Shown: positions 31,150-41,419, counted from the first letter of the stretch. The stretch is 64,000 nt of DNA from an uncultured delta proteobacterium (GCA_903869265.1 CAIPYE010000003.1:22976-86975); one strand, 5' to 3'. Notes: generated by a model from the letters alone, not told the origin. Numbers and translations: made by a program.

Positions 31150-33134
31150 GCAAGTTCCATTTCCTTCAATTTCTTAAGCTGGTCGCGCAGGGCAGCCGCG
31201 TCCTCAAAGGCAAGCTCCCTGGCGGCGGCAAGCATCTCCTTTTCCAGCGCCTTCATCTCCCGGCGCAGTTCAGCCAACGAACCATATTCCTGTCCAGCCT
31301 CGCCGGTTTCCAAGCCAACGGTAACATAATCTTTTTCATACACCGTATCCATGAGATCCTTGATCCGCGACTGCACGCTCTCCGGGGTAATACCGTGGGC
31401 CTCATTATACGCCGATTGAATGGCCCGCCGCCGTTTGGTCTCCTCGATGGTCTGGCGCATGGAGTCAGTGATCCGATCGCCGTAGAGAATCACCATGCCC
31501 TGCACATTGCGGGCAGCCCGACCGCAGGTTTGGATAAGCGAGCGGGCGCTGCGCAAAAAGCCCTCCTTGTCGGCATCCAGAACCGCCACCAGCGAAACCT
31601 CTGGGATATCCAGCCCCTCGCGGAGAAGATTGATCCCCACCAGCACCTGAAACTCCCCTAGGCGCAGATTGCGGATCAATTCCATGCGTTCCATGGTTTT
31701 GATGTCGGAATGGAGATAGCGCACCCGCACCCCAAGTTTTTCGTAATACTCGGTGAGATCCTCGGCCATCCGCTTGGTCAGGGTGGTAATCAGCACTCGC
31801 TCTCCGCGCTGATCCCGCACCCGCACCTCTTCGAGCAAATCATCCACCTGATTGGTTGCAGGCCGGACAAAGATCGGCGGATCCAGAAGGCCGGTGGGCC
31901 GGATCAACTGCTCCACCACCCGTCCTGCCGCCATCTCAAGCTCGAAATCACCGGGGGTCGCGGAAACATAGACCGCCTGGGGTATCCGGGCCGCGAATTC
32001 ATCAAACATCAGGGGCCGGTTATCAAGGGCGGACGGCAAGCGGAAGCCAAACTCGGTCAGAGTTTCCTTGCGGGAGCGGTCTCCCCGGTACATGCCGCGC
32101 ACCTGGGGGATGGTCACGTGGGATTCGTCGGCAAAGAGGATAAAATCAGGGGGGAAATAGTCCAGCAGGGTTGGCGGCGGCTCTCCGGGCTTCAGGCCGG
32201 TGAAATGGCGGCTGTAATTCTCGATTCCGTGGCAATAGCCCAACTCCTGGAGCATCTCCAGATCGAACATGGTGCGCTGCTCCAGACGCTGGGCCTCGAC
32301 CAGCCGATTATTCGCATAAAAAAAAGCGAGCCGCTCCTGCAACTCCTCCTTGATGGTGGCCGTGGCACGTTGCAGTCGATCCTTGGAGGTGACAAAATGG
32401 CTGCCCGGAAAAACATTAAGCTCCCCGAACCGCTCCAACACCTTGCCGCGCAGGGGATCGATGATGCTGATCGCCTCAATGGTGTCGCCGAAAAACTCCA
32501 CCCGCACGGCGCGATCCTCCTCATAGGCCGGGAATATCTCCAGCACGTCGCCCCGCACCCGGAAGGTGCCGCGATGAAAAGAGAGATCATTGCGCTCGTA
32601 GAGCATGTGGACCAGCCTGCGCCGCATCTCCTCCAGAGGATACTCCTCCCCCTCCTTGAGAAAAAGATGCATGTTTTTATACTCGTCCGGGGAGCCCAGG
32701 CCGTAGATGCAGGAAACCGAGGCCACGATGATCACATCCCGCCGGGTAAGAAGCGCCCGGGTGGCGGAATGGCGCATCTTGTCGATGGCCTCGTTGATGG
32801 CGGAGTCCTTTTCGATATAGGTGTCCGACTGGGGGATGTACGCCTCGGGCTGGTAGTAGTCGTAATAACTGACAAAATACTCCACCGCATTCTGGGGGAA
32901 AAGCTCCTTGAACTCCGAATACAGCTGGGCCGCCAGGGTCTTGTTGGGAGCCATGACCAGGGCCGGACGGCCTGTTTTGGCAATGACCTGGGCCATGGTA
33001 AAGGTCTTGCCCGAACCGGTGACGCCGAGGAGAACCTGATGCGGCAACCCTTCCTCCAAGCCCCGGCACAGGAGGTCGATGGCGGTCGGCTGGTCTCCGG
33101 CAGGAGCATAGGCGATTTCAATCTGAAAGGACAT
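31140..33134 (-). CDS. uvrB: UvrABC excision nuclease subunit B
   Basis: [68 protein letters not shown]-terminal UVR domain. Confidence 0.97.
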   Translation of the reverse strand: MSFQIEIAYAPAGDQPTAIDLLCRGLEEGLPHQVLLGVTGSGKTFTMAQVIAKTGRPALVMAPNKTLAAQLYSEFKELFPQNAVEYFVSYYDYYQPEAYIPQSDTYIEKDSAINEAIDKMRHSATRALLTRRDVIIVASVSCIYGLGSPDEYKNMHLFLKEGEEYPLEEMRRRLVHMLYERNDLSFHRGTFRVRGDVLEIFPAYEEDRAVRVEFFGDTIEAISIIDPLRGKVLERFGELNVFPGSHFVTSKDRLQRATATIKEELQERLAFFYANNRLVEAQRLEQRTMFDLEMLQELGYCHGIENYSRHFTGLKPGEPPPTLLDYFPPDFILFADESHVTIPQVRGMYRGDRSRKETLTEFGFRLPSALDNRPLMFDEFAARIPQAVYVSATPGDFELEMAAGRVVEQLIRPTGLLDPPIFVRPATNQVDDLLEEVRVRDQRGERVLITTLTKRMAEDLTEYYEKLGVRVRYLHSDIKTMERMELIRNLRLGEFQVLVGINLLREGLDIPEVSLVAVLDADKEGFLRSARSLIQTCGRAARNVQGMVILYGDRITDSMRQTIEETKRRRAIQSAYNEAHGITPESVQSRIKDLMDTVYEKDYVTVGLETGEAGQEYGSLAELRREMKALEKEMLAAARELAFEDAAALRDQLKKLKEMELAWL

Positions 33135-33492
33135 GGAACGCATCTCCAGGGGCAGAGACAATCGGGTGCAAACCGAGGCATCATACCATATTTATGATCC
33201 GTTAACAGCAGCGATGGCTTTCCGCATTTCAGAAAAGGCTTCCGTTCTTTTCCCCGTCTGGAACAGAAAAAACCATCCCGCCCATGAACAGGATTGACAA
33301 GCAGCTCTCTTCAGACGTATATACTTGTACTGTTCATGGTCTAATTTCCAGCACTTTTCTCCATACGCGTATTCGGAAAATGGGTTTATCCCCGCACATC
33401 TTCTCAAAAACCGGACAAAACACCGGGCAGCGAAAAAACCCGCAGCCTGTGCGCCAACGCCAACAGAAACGTTTCCCAAACAAGAGAGCCAT

Positions 33493-36114
33493 ATGACCAG
33501 GGCAAACATCCTCATTGCCATAGCGATCGCGGTTATTTCCAGCAGCATCTGGGCTTCTGTCAACCAGCCGGGACAGGAACCCCGCTGGCCCAACCGCATC
33601 CAGGGCTTTTCCTTCTCCCCCTTTCGCGAGGAGCAGAGCGCCATAGACCACATCCTGCCCACCGAGGAAGAGATCGACGCGGATCTGGCCCTGCTGGCCA
33701 AGAAAACCCACGCGGTCAGAACCTATACCCAGGAAGGGACCCTGGCGGAGATTCCCAGACTGGCCCGTAAACACGGGCTCAACGTGACCCTCGGCGCCTG
33801 GCTGACCAGCGATCTTGAGAGAAACGAGGCGGAAATCGAGACCGCCATCAGGGTCGCCAACGAGAACCCCAAGAACGTGATCCGGGTCATCGTCGGCAAC
33901 GAGGCGCTCCTCCGGGGCGACCTGACCCCGGAACAACTCATCGCTTACCTCGACCGGGTGCAGGCCGCCACTGAAATTCCGGTGAGCACGGCCGAACCGT
34001 GGCATATCTGGATGAAGTATCCGGAACTCGGCGCACATGTGGACTACATCGCCACCCACATGCTGCCCTACTGGGAAGGCGTGGAAATGGCCGATTCCAT
34101 TGACTACATTGTCAAGCACATGAACATGCTGAAGCAAAAATTCCCGGACAAGCAGGTGATCATCGGCGAGGTGGGCTGGCCCAGCAACGGCAGAACCCGC
34201 CAGCTCGCCGTGGCTTCCCCGGCCAACGAGGCCATCTTTCTCCGCCGTTTTCTGGCCAAGGCCGAGCAGGAAAAATACACCTACTATGTGATGGAGGCCT
34301 TTGACCAGCCCTGGAAGCAAGGCAGTGAGGGCTCGGTGGGCGCCTACTGGGGCGTATACGATGTCAACCGCGAGCCAAAATTTCCCTTTACCGATCCCAT
34401 TGTCCGAATTCCGGAATGGCGGATGCTGGCCGGAATCTCGGCGATAATCGCCGTCATCACCTTCGCCTTTCTCCTGATCGACTCCAAAACCCTGCGCAAC
34501 CGCGGGCGCAGCTTTCTTGCCACCATTGCCTTCGGCGCCGCCACCGGGGCGGTGTGGATCGTTTACACCTACACCAGACAGTACCTGAACCCGACCACCA
34601 TCCTCATCGGCATTCTCATGGTGATCGGCATGATCGGGGTGGTGGTGGTTCTCCTGGCCGAGGCCCATGAATGGGCAGAGGCAACCTGGCTCTCCCAATG
34701 GCGCCGCCCGTTTGTCCCGCAGCACCTGGAAGATGATCAGCTGCCCATGGTCTCCGTCCAGGTGCCGGCTTACAACGAACCGCCAGAAATGCTGGTCGAG
34801 ACCTTAAACGCCTTGGCCAAGCTGGACTACCCCCGCTTCGAAGTTTTGGTCATCGACAACAACACCAAGGACGCCGCGGTCTGGCAACCGGTGGAGGCCC
34901 ACTGCCAAAAACTCGGACCCCGGTTCCGCTTCTTCCATGTGGCCCCGCTGGCTGGATTCAAGGCCGGAGCGCTGAACTTCGCCCTGGAAAAAACCGCGCC
35001 CGAGGCCGAAATCCTCGCGGTTATTGACAGCGATTACATGGTAACTCCGGACTGGCTCAGGGACATGGCCCCCCAGTTTGCCAAGCCCTCCCTGGCCATT
35101 GCCCAGGCGCCCCAGGATTACCGGGACGACGGGGAAAGCCTGTTCAAGGCCATGTGTTATGCGGAATACAAGGGCTTTTTCTATATCGGCATGCTGACCC
35201 GCAATGAACGCAACGCCATCATCCAGCACGGCACCATGACCATGGTCCGCAAATCCGTATTGCAAGAAGTTGGGGGCTGGGCGGAATGGTGCATCACCGA
35301 GGATGCGGAACTGGGGTTGAAGATCTTTGAACGCGGCTATGAAGCGACCTATATCTCCAAAAGTTATGGTCGGGGGCTGATGCCGGACACCTTCATCGAT
35401 TTCAAGAAACAACGATTCCGCTGGGCGTACGGAGCAGTACAGATCCTGCGGCGGCATGCCAAAGCCCTGATCTTTGGCAAAGAAACCGCTCTTACCAGGG
35501 GGCAGCGGTATCATTTTGTGGCCGGCTGGATACCCTGGCTGGCGGACAGTCTGAACCTGTTTTTCACCGTGGCCGCCCTGGGCTGGTCCTTAGGCATGGT
35601 CTATTTCCCGCTTCAGGTTGACCCGCCCCTGGTGATTCTCTCGATCATGCCGCTCACCCTCTTTGTTTTCAAGGTGGGCAAGATGATTTACCTCTACCGG
35701 ACCCGGGTCGGCGCCACAGCGGGTCAGACCCTGGCCTCGGCCCTGGCTGGCCTATCCCTGTCCCACACCATTTCCCGCGCAATTCTCCTCGGTTTTACCA
35801 CCAAGGATATCCCGTTTTTCCGAACCCCGAAGCGAGCCCGGCGTCATGCCCTGTTGCAGGCCTTGCAATCCGCCAGGGAAGAAGGATTGATCATGATCGC
35901 CCTCTGGCTCGCAGCCATCTGCGTCGTGGTCTCACAAGGATCAGAAACCGCGGATCTGCTGGTCTGGATCATGGTCCTGCTGGTCCAATCGATCCCCTAT
36001 CTGGCTGCGGTGATCATGTCCATGGTGAGTGGCTTTTCAAAAACCGAAGAAAAAATCATCAGCAGTATCACGGCGCCGCCTCCTGCCGCACTTGAGCAGG
36101 AGAGCGTGGCCTGA
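33493..36114 (+). CDS. Fusion of GH17-like glucanase/transglucosylase domain and membrane family 2 (cellulose-synthase-like) glycosyltransferase
   Basis: N: IQGFSFSPFR...VIVGNEALLRGDLTPEQ...VIIGEVGWPSNGRTRQ; C: VSVQVPAYNEPPEMLVETLNALAKLDYPRFEVLVIDNN, QRFRWAYGAVQILRRH; several TM helices. Confidence 0.9.
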   Translation: MTRANILIAIAIAVISSSIWASVNQPGQEPRWPNRIQGFSFSPFREEQSAIDHILPTEEEIDADLALLAKKTHAVRTYTQEGTLAEIPRLARKHGLNVTLGAWLTSDLERNEAEIETAIRVANENPKNVIRVIVGNEALLRGDLTPEQLIAYLDRVQAATEIPVSTAEPWHIWMKYPELGAHVDYIATHMLPYWEGVEMADSIDYIVKHMNMLKQKFPDKQVIIGEVGWPSNGRTRQLAVASPANEAIFLRRFLAKAEQEKYTYYVMEAFDQPWKQGSEGSVGAYWGVYDVNREPKFPFTDPIVRIPEWRMLAGISAIIAVITFAFLLIDSKTLRNRGRSFLATIAFGAATGAVWIVYTYTRQYLNPTTILIGILMVIGMIGVVVVLLAEAHEWAEATWLSQWRRPFVPQHLEDDQLPMVSVQVPAYNEPPEMLVETLNALAKLDYPRFEVLVIDNNTKDAAVWQPVEAHCQKLGPRFRFFHVAPLAGFKAGALNFALEKTAPEAEILAVIDSDYMVTPDWLRDMAPQFAKPSLAIAQAPQDYRDDGESLFKAMCYAEYKGFFYIGMLTRNERNAIIQHGTMTMVRKSVLQEVGGWAEWCITEDAELGLKIFERGYEATYISKSYGRGLMPDTFIDFKKQRFRWAYGAVQILRRHAKALIFGKETALTRGQRYHFVAGWIPWLADSLNLFFTVAALGWSLGMVYFPLQVDPPLVILSIMPLTLFVFKVGKMIYLYRTRVGATAGQTLASALAGLSLSHTISRAILLGFTTKDIPFFRTPKRARRHALLQALQSAREEGLIMIALWLAAICVVVSQGSETADLLVWIMVLLVQSIPYLAAVIMSMVSGFSKTEEKIISSITAPPPAALEQESVA

Positions 36115-36146
36115 AGCAGGCTGCGCTCCAAGGAAACCCGCCGCCG

Positions 36147-36905
36147 ATGCCGCCCAAAAAACTGCCCCACGAAAAGACTGGATTTTTCCGTCGACTCCGT
36201 TCGCTTTGCCGCCTGGCCTTTCGCTGGTTTCTCTTCTGTATCGCGGGAACCATAGCGATCACCATCCTTTTCCGCTGGGTGCCGGTGCCATGCAGTTCCC
36301 TGATGATCCAGCGGCAGATCGCCGCCCTGTGGCAAACAGACAAGGCGTACCACTTCCGCTACCGCTGGGTGGACATGGAAAAAATTTCCCCTTACGCGCC
36401 TCTTGCGGTGATCGCCTCGGAAGACCAAAAATTTTTCAGTCACATGGGCTTTGATTTTGAGGCCATGGAAAAGGCCTGGGAACACAACCTACATCGAAGG
36501 CGGGTGCATGGAGCAAGCACCATTTCCCAGCAGCTTGCCAAAAACCTCTTTCTCTGGCCGGAAAGAAGCTTTCTCCGCAAGGGGATGGAGGTCTATTTCA
36601 CCGTGCTGCTTGAGGGACTCTGGCCCAAACGACGCATCCTCGAGGTCTATCTCAACATCGTGGAGTTCGGCCCAGGAATCTTCGGAATCGAGGCTGCCAG
36701 CCAGGCCTATTTCCACAAGCCCGCCGCCAGGCTGAATAGCGCGGAATCCGCCATCCTGGCGGCAATCCTGCCCAGCCCCCTGCGCTCAAACGCCGTTCGC
36801 CCCTCCAGCTATATCAGCGAACGGGCCTTGCATATCCAGCAGCAGATGCGGTTCATGGGCGGCCCCCCCTCACTCAAGCCCCTCGCCCCGAATCCTAAGA
36901 AATAG
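36147..36905 (+). CDS. mtgA: Monofunctional biosynthetic peptidoglycan transglycosylase
   Basis: VIASEDQKFFSHMGFDFEAMEKAW; GASTISQQLAKNLFLWPERS; RKGMEVYFTVLLE. Confidence 0.92.
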   Translation: MPPKKLPHEKTGFFRRLRSLCRLAFRWFLFCIAGTIAITILFRWVPVPCSSLMIQRQIAALWQTDKAYHFRYRWVDMEKISPYAPLAVIASEDQKFFSHMGFDFEAMEKAWEHNLHRRRVHGASTISQQLAKNLFLWPERSFLRKGMEVYFTVLLEGLWPKRRILEVYLNIVEFGPGIFGIEAASQAYFHKPAARLNSAESAILAAILPSPLRSNAVRPSSYISERALHIQQQMRFMGGPPSLKPLAPNPKK

Positions 36906-37773
36906 CCTTCCCGCCCTGCGCATCGAGGCTGACGCGCACCTCTTTCCGGGTAAAGGGACAGCGGAAGACGAGCCGATGGGCGATAAGCTCCATGCCGGTG
37001 CTGTTTTTGTTCCCGACTCCGTATTTCGGATCGCCGAGAACGGGATGGCCGAGCATGGCAAAGTGGCGGCGGATCTGATGCAGACGTCCGGTCTTGAGGG
37101 TGACTTCGACCACGGAGGTGTCGCTGGCCTGGTCATAGGAGGTAAGGGTATATTGGGTGAGGGCGGGCTTGCCATCCAGGGGCAACTCGATCACCCCCTG
37201 CTCCGGGCTGGGACAACCGAGCACCGTCACCCGGTATTGCTTGTCGATACCGTTGTCCTGCAACAGTTTGGAAAGCTTGGCCGCCGCCGTCTTGCTGTGG
37301 GCCAGGATCATCAGGCCCGTTGCCTCCCGGTCAAGCCGGTGCACGGGCAGGACCGGCCGCTTCAGCCGAAAATGGACCTCGACCTGGCGAACCAGTGAGC
37401 AGTGGTCGCCGTAATCCGTCCCCTGCGCCAACAGCCCGGCGGGTTTCAGCCAGACGCTGTACTGACCGGCATCGTGCAAACACTTGGCCACCGGAGGTTT
37501 CACCGCAAGCAGCCGCGCATCGTAATACAAGTCAAGCACCTCGCCGGAAATGGGCTGCGCGGTTGCCTTGCGCAGCCGTTTCCGCCCGCCCCTTTTGCCG
37601 GTCAGCCAGACCGCCCCCTTGCACATGGCGTCTTTGATCCGGCTCTTGGCAAGCCCGGTGCGGGCTGCCACCAGTTCGCAGGCCGTGCCGACATCCTCGG
37701 GGACAACGGTGATCCGCAGGGTAAATGGTGCCGGAAGATGCGCTGTCTCTGGAGTGCTATCTGAAATGCTCAT
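36895..37773 (-). CDS. RluA-family pseudouridine synthase
   Basis: VHRLDREATGLMILAHSKTAAAKLSKLLQ; LKTGRLHQIRRHFAMLGHPVLGDPKYG. Confidence 0.92.
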   Translation of the reverse strand: MSISDSTPETAHLPAPFTLRITVVPEDVGTACELVAARTGLAKSRIKDAMCKGAVWLTGKRGGRKRLRKATAQPISGEVLDLYYDARLLAVKPPVAKCLHDAGQYSVWLKPAGLLAQGTDYGDHCSLVRQVEVHFRLKRPVLPVHRLDREATGLMILAHSKTAAAKLSKLLQDNGIDKQYRVTVLGCPSPEQGVIELPLDGKPALTQYTLTSYDQASDTSVVEVTLKTGRLHQIRRHFAMLGHPVLGDPKYGVGNKNSTGMELIAHRLVFRCPFTRKEVRVSLDAQGGKAIS

Positions 37774-38761
37774 AGCCTCGATAACTGATCTCCCGGCGCT
37801 GGCCCGCCTCTTCAAGAAAAACACCTGGGCCTTCAATAATACACCCCACCGCAAAAAGCTCCCTGCCGGTTTGCTCCCGGATCAGACTGCTTAAGACCGC
37901 AACCTGCTGCTCGCCCACAGTGAAGAGCAACTGATAATCCTCCCCCCCGGAAAGAGCCCAGTCCATGGCCGACTGGCCGCAGATTTTCGCCGCCTTACCC
38001 AGAACCGGGGAAAGGGGGATTTTTTCCGCCGTCACCAAAGCCCCGACCCCGCTCTCGGTACAGATATGGGCAAGATCCGTGGCCAGACCGTCGGAGAGAT
38101 CCTGCATGGCATGCACCAGACCACTTGTTGCCAGCGCTCTGCCTAAAGCCACCTGAGGCACAGGGTTCAGATGGGCGGCAACCAGGGTCTGCCAGCCGGA
38201 ATCATGCGCACGCCCCAACCGACACAAGGCCAAGCCAGCCGCCGCCTCGCCCAAAAAACCGCTGACCAGAACCACATCCCCAACCCGAGCGCCCTTTCTG
38301 GTAATCAGCTCTGCCTCGGCCATCTCCCCAAGCACCGTGACGGAAAGCACGCTCTCATGCCCGCTCTGCACCGTATCCCCGCCGATCAGCACAGCCCCAT
38401 GCTCGGCAAGCACGGCAAGGAAACCGGCCATGAATGCATCCAGCCACTGACTCCCAAAGGCCGGAGTCAACGCCAAAGAAAGCAAGGCGAAACGGGGCAG
38501 ACCGCCCATGGCCGCGATATCGCTGATATTGACCGAAGCCGCCTTCCGGCCCAGCTCAAGGGGAGGGTGCCAAGCCAGATCAAAATGCACCCCTTCCACC
38601 ATGGTATCGGTGGTGACCAGACTGACCCGGTCCGGACCCGTTTTGTACACCGCGCAATCATCGCCGATCCCGATCAGAAGATCGCCTGAACTCCCGACCG
38701 CCTGGCGGATGCGGGCGATAATCTCTCTTTCTCCTCCGGGCCTGGCCATGCGCATCCTCAT
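37757..38761 (-). CDS. thiL: Thiamine-phosphate (thiamine-monophosphate) kinase; start uncertain because the upstream repeat extends the frame
   Basis: GDDCAVYKTGPDRVSLVTTDTMVEGVHFDLAW; NISDIAAMGGLPRFALLSLAL; VLIGGDTVQS; DLSDGLATDLAHI. Confidence 0.92.
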   Translation of the reverse strand: MRMRMARPGGEREIIARIRQAVGSSGDLLIGIGDDCAVYKTGPDRVSLVTTDTMVEGVHFDLAWHPPLELGRKAASVNISDIAAMGGLPRFALLSLALTPAFGSQWLDAFMAGFLAVLAEHGAVLIGGDTVQSGHESVLSVTVLGEMAEAELITRKGARVGDVVLVSGFLGEAAAGLALCRLGRAHDSGWQTLVAAHLNPVPQVALGRALATSGLVHAMQDLSDGLATDLAHICTESGVGALVTAEKIPLSPVLGKAAKICGQSAMDWALSGGEDYQLLFTVGEQQVAVLSSLIREQTGRELFAVGCIIEGPGVFLEEAGQRREISYRGYEHFR

Positions 38762-38770
38762 TTTTTCGTC

Positions 38771-38888
38771 AAGCCGTTGTACCAAAACATATCTCGTCTG
38801 ATTGGTCAAAACGGCATAAAGAGCCGTAGCAGTGCAAGCGGCGATGAAATGATCAAGAAAATACAAATAATTCGCAACGGCTCTTAAG
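38771..38888. repeat. Dispersed palindromic intergenic repeat, copy B
   Basis: AAGCCGTTGTACC...GGTCAAAACGGCATAAAGAGCCGTAGCAGTG...TTCGCAACGGCTCTTAAG. Confidence 0.65.
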
Positions 38889-38941
38889 TTTTTCTAAAAC
38901 TATCCCGATCTGTTAGCCAAAGACCAACGAGGAACCAAATC

Positions 38942-39115
38942 ATGCAAGTGATCTGCTGCGTCTGTCACAAAACAAAGAATCACAAGGGCTGGACAAAACA
39001 GGCTGCCAGATCAGGGGCACAGCTCTCGCACGGCTATTGCCCCCAGTGTTACCGGGTGATGATGGAGATGGTCGAAAACTTTTTTGTCATGAACGACTGC
39101 CGCAAGAGCGCCTGA
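38942..39115 (+). CDS. 57-aa putative zinc-ribbon-like protein with two CxxC motifs (MQVICCVCHKTKNHKGWTKQAARSGAQLSHGYCPQCYRVMMEMVENFFVMNDCRKSA)
   Basis: Clean ORF below the track's length cutoff; CCVC and CPQC motifs; HGYCPxCY resembles the SHGICPECY tail seen in many sensor proteins. Confidence 0.65.
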   Translation: MQVICCVCHKTKNHKGWTKQAARSGAQLSHGYCPQCYRVMMEMVENFFVMNDCRKSA

Positions 39116-39131
39116 CCCGCCCAGCGCCTTC

Positions 39132-39503
39132 CTACTTGATTACCTTGAGATGCGGCCCTTTCTTTTTTCCAGGGCCGATCTGTGCGCCAATTTTCTCCTG
39201 CGCCGATTCTCCGCCCCCGCCGAAATAAATGGCCTTGATAAACCGCTCCTCGCCACCCATGGTGAATAGTTCCTGACCGGTGAACTGCGGCGTCCGCAAC
39301 GTCCAAGCGACCTTTTGCGGAGGGATGGTCAACAACTGCAAGCTCACCTGCCACCATTCCTCTTTTTTGCCATAATCCCGCTCGACCCCGGTGACCAGGG
39401 CATACATAATCCGTTCGGCCACGATCAGGACAATATCCCCGACTTGGGTGGTCTCTTTGAAAACAAAGATATTTTTCAGGTCATTCACAATTTTTTCTAT
39501 CAT
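39132..39503 (-). CDS. Conserved-looking hypothetical protein
   Basis: 123-aa ORF with coherent sequence; no family recognised. Confidence 0.6.
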   Translation of the reverse strand: MIEKIVNDLKNIFVFKETTQVGDIVLIVAERIMYALVTGVERDYGKKEEWWQVSLQLLTIPPQKVAWTLRTPQFTGQELFTMGGEERFIKAIYFGGGGESAQEKIGAQIGPGKKKGPHLKVIK

Positions 39504-39654
39504 GGAAAGATCTCACAAAGAGGGAACGAGAACACAGGGCCTTCACAAAAAAGCAAGATACCCAATCAGGAAAATTCTTTCAACCAAAGCCCCATTCAAG
39601 CATGGTACCACGGATCACCACGCTTTCCTGTTGTTCTTTTGGCCCTTTTTTTAT

Positions 39655-39773
39655 TTAGGAGCGGTAGCAGTGTTAACGGCGACGGAATAACCATTATTTT
39701 TTCAGCCATTCCGTCGCCGTTAACACTGCTACCGCTCCTTATGCCGTTATCACTGCTGCCGTTCTTGCCATTT
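39655..39773. repeat. Dispersed palindromic intergenic repeat, copy C, with a 32-bp perfect inverted repeat
   Basis: AGGAGCGGTAGCAGTGTTAACGGCGACGGAAT (39657-39688), 19-nt loop, perfect reverse complement 39708-39739. Confidence 0.85.
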
Positions 39774-39916
39774 AAATGATATGATTATTTTGTTACAATG
39801 GCTTAATCTTGTTACGATGCACCTTCGTCCACTTTGTTGGGAACTTTTCCTCCGGTGGCTTGTCTTATTAACATACAGGAAAATTGTCCCTGGTCCATTG
39901 GGGCAAGCGGATCACG

Positions 39917-40477
39917 ATGCCATATCACGAAGCACCCGAACTTGTCCGCGCCTTTCGCCAGGGGGACCATCAGGCCTTTAACCGGCTGGTTACGCTCTAC
40001 CAGAGAAAGATTTACAATCTGGCCCTTGGCTATGTAAAGCAGGAAGATGAGGCCAAGGATCTCGCCCAGGATATCTTTGTCACCGTGTACCGGCAGATAG
40101 ACAAGCTTAAGGACGAAAGCAAATTCGGGGCCTGGCTCTATCAACTGGCCTTGAATCACTGCCGGAACCGTTATCAGAGACTACGACGCCGGGGATTTTT
40201 CAGCAACCAGTCCCTTGACGACCCGGAGACAGGCCTGAACCTAAGTTCCGGCGCCACCCCGGAAAAGGATTATGAACGGCAGAACACTGCGCGCTTGGTG
40301 AGGGAAGCCATTGCCTCCCTGACGCCAGCGGAAAAGGAGGTCATTCTTCTCCGCGATCTCCAGGAGCTGTCGTACGAAGAAATCAGTGATATCCTTGATC
40401 TGCCCATGGGCACGGTCAAGTCAAAGTTGAACCGGGCCCGACTGGCCCTGAAAAACCGCCTAAAACATTTTCTGTAA
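39917..40477 (+). CDS. ECF (RpoE-like) RNA polymerase sigma factor
   Basis: FNRLVTLYQRKIYNLALGYVKQEDEAKDLAQDIFVTVYR; TPAEKEVILLRDLQELSYEEISDILDLPMGTVKSKLNRARLAL. Confidence 0.93.
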   Translation: MPYHEAPELVRAFRQGDHQAFNRLVTLYQRKIYNLALGYVKQEDEAKDLAQDIFVTVYRQIDKLKDESKFGAWLYQLALNHCRNRYQRLRRRGFFSNQSLDDPETGLNLSSGATPEKDYERQNTARLVREAIASLTPAEKEVILLRDLQELSYEEISDILDLPMGTVKSKLNRARLALKNRLKHFL

Positions 40478-40487
40478 ACGGTCTGCC

Positions 40488-41303
40488 ATGCAATGCACTG
40501 AAAGCCAAACGCTGTTCACCGATTTCGCCGACAACACCCTTGGCCGCGAGGAGCTGCACGCCCTGACCGACCATCTTCTCGGCTGCCCGGCCTGCGCCCT
40601 GGAATGGAGGGAATTCCAGCAAACCCTCAGCTTGGTGCATAGTCTTGAGTCACAGCCCCCCCCGGCCGATCTGCTGCCCGGCATCCATCTCAAGCTGGCA
40701 CAAAGGGGGATGTTCGACCGGGTATGGGCTCTTGTAGAAGCCCTGAACTTTTCCCTGTCAATCCCCGCCGCCGCGGCCATATTCACCATCGCCATGCTGG
40801 CCGGGTTTTTACTGAAAACCGCCCCCCAGGAGCCGCCCGGGGTCTTACCCTCAGCCCCTCCTCCTTCCCAGATCAGCGCTTTACGCCTTGGCGAGGTGCC
40901 CACGCCCAAACGGCAGCCCATTGCCCCCAGCGCCATGTTTGCCGTCTCCCATAATGGAGGGCGACAAAACGAAAACCTGGAGCCGCTTGCCCAAACAGTC
41001 CTGGCAACCCACCCGACCATGGACAATGAGGCCCACCGTTTGTTGTCCCCGGATATGCACGTGCTCATCGCGGATACCGACCACGACAGCCAGATCGCGC
41101 TCTTTCAGGAAATGCTGCACCGAAACTGGCAGATCCACCGCATGACCTCCAATTTGTACCTTGTCCATCTCCCCCAGACCGGATTGGAAGATTTCCATGA
41201 ACTCATTGGCCAACATCATTTTGCCCTGATGCCGGCTGCTGCTGCCCAAGCACGATTCGGCAGCAGCAAGAAGGTCTTGACCGCAGCCATCTACTTTCAA
41301 TAA
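40488..41303 (+). CDS. Putative membrane-anchored anti-sigma factor (zf-HC2 N-terminus)
   Basis: H-x3-C-x2-C motif TDHLLGCPAC; single TM; directly after the sigma gene. Confidence 0.85.
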   Translation: MQCTESQTLFTDFADNTLGREELHALTDHLLGCPACALEWREFQQTLSLVHSLESQPPPADLLPGIHLKLAQRGMFDRVWALVEALNFSLSIPAAAAIFTIAMLAGFLLKTAPQEPPGVLPSAPPPSQISALRLGEVPTPKRQPIAPSAMFAVSHNGGRQNENLEPLAQTVLATHPTMDNEAHRLLSPDMHVLIADTDHDSQIALFQEMLHRNWQIHRMTSNLYLVHLPQTGLEDFHELIGQHHFALMPAAAAQARFGSSKKVLTAAIYFQ

Positions 41304-41419
41304 AGATACTTCTTTTTTCTGGAACCTTTACCCGACAGACCGTGTCATAATAATTATGATGCGCATCATCAAAAGCATCTCTTCTTCCTTTCCCTTCTTC
41401 CCCAGAAGGGCTCTCTCCT

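Noticed and set aside
29323-31329. 668-aa plus-strand ORF spanning the K+ channel, acyltransferase and uvrB end
   Set aside because: Crosses three minus-strand genes and the adk terminator; not protein-like
31710-33197. 495-aa plus-strand ORF opposite uvrB
   Set aside because: Shadow ORF of a highly conserved gene
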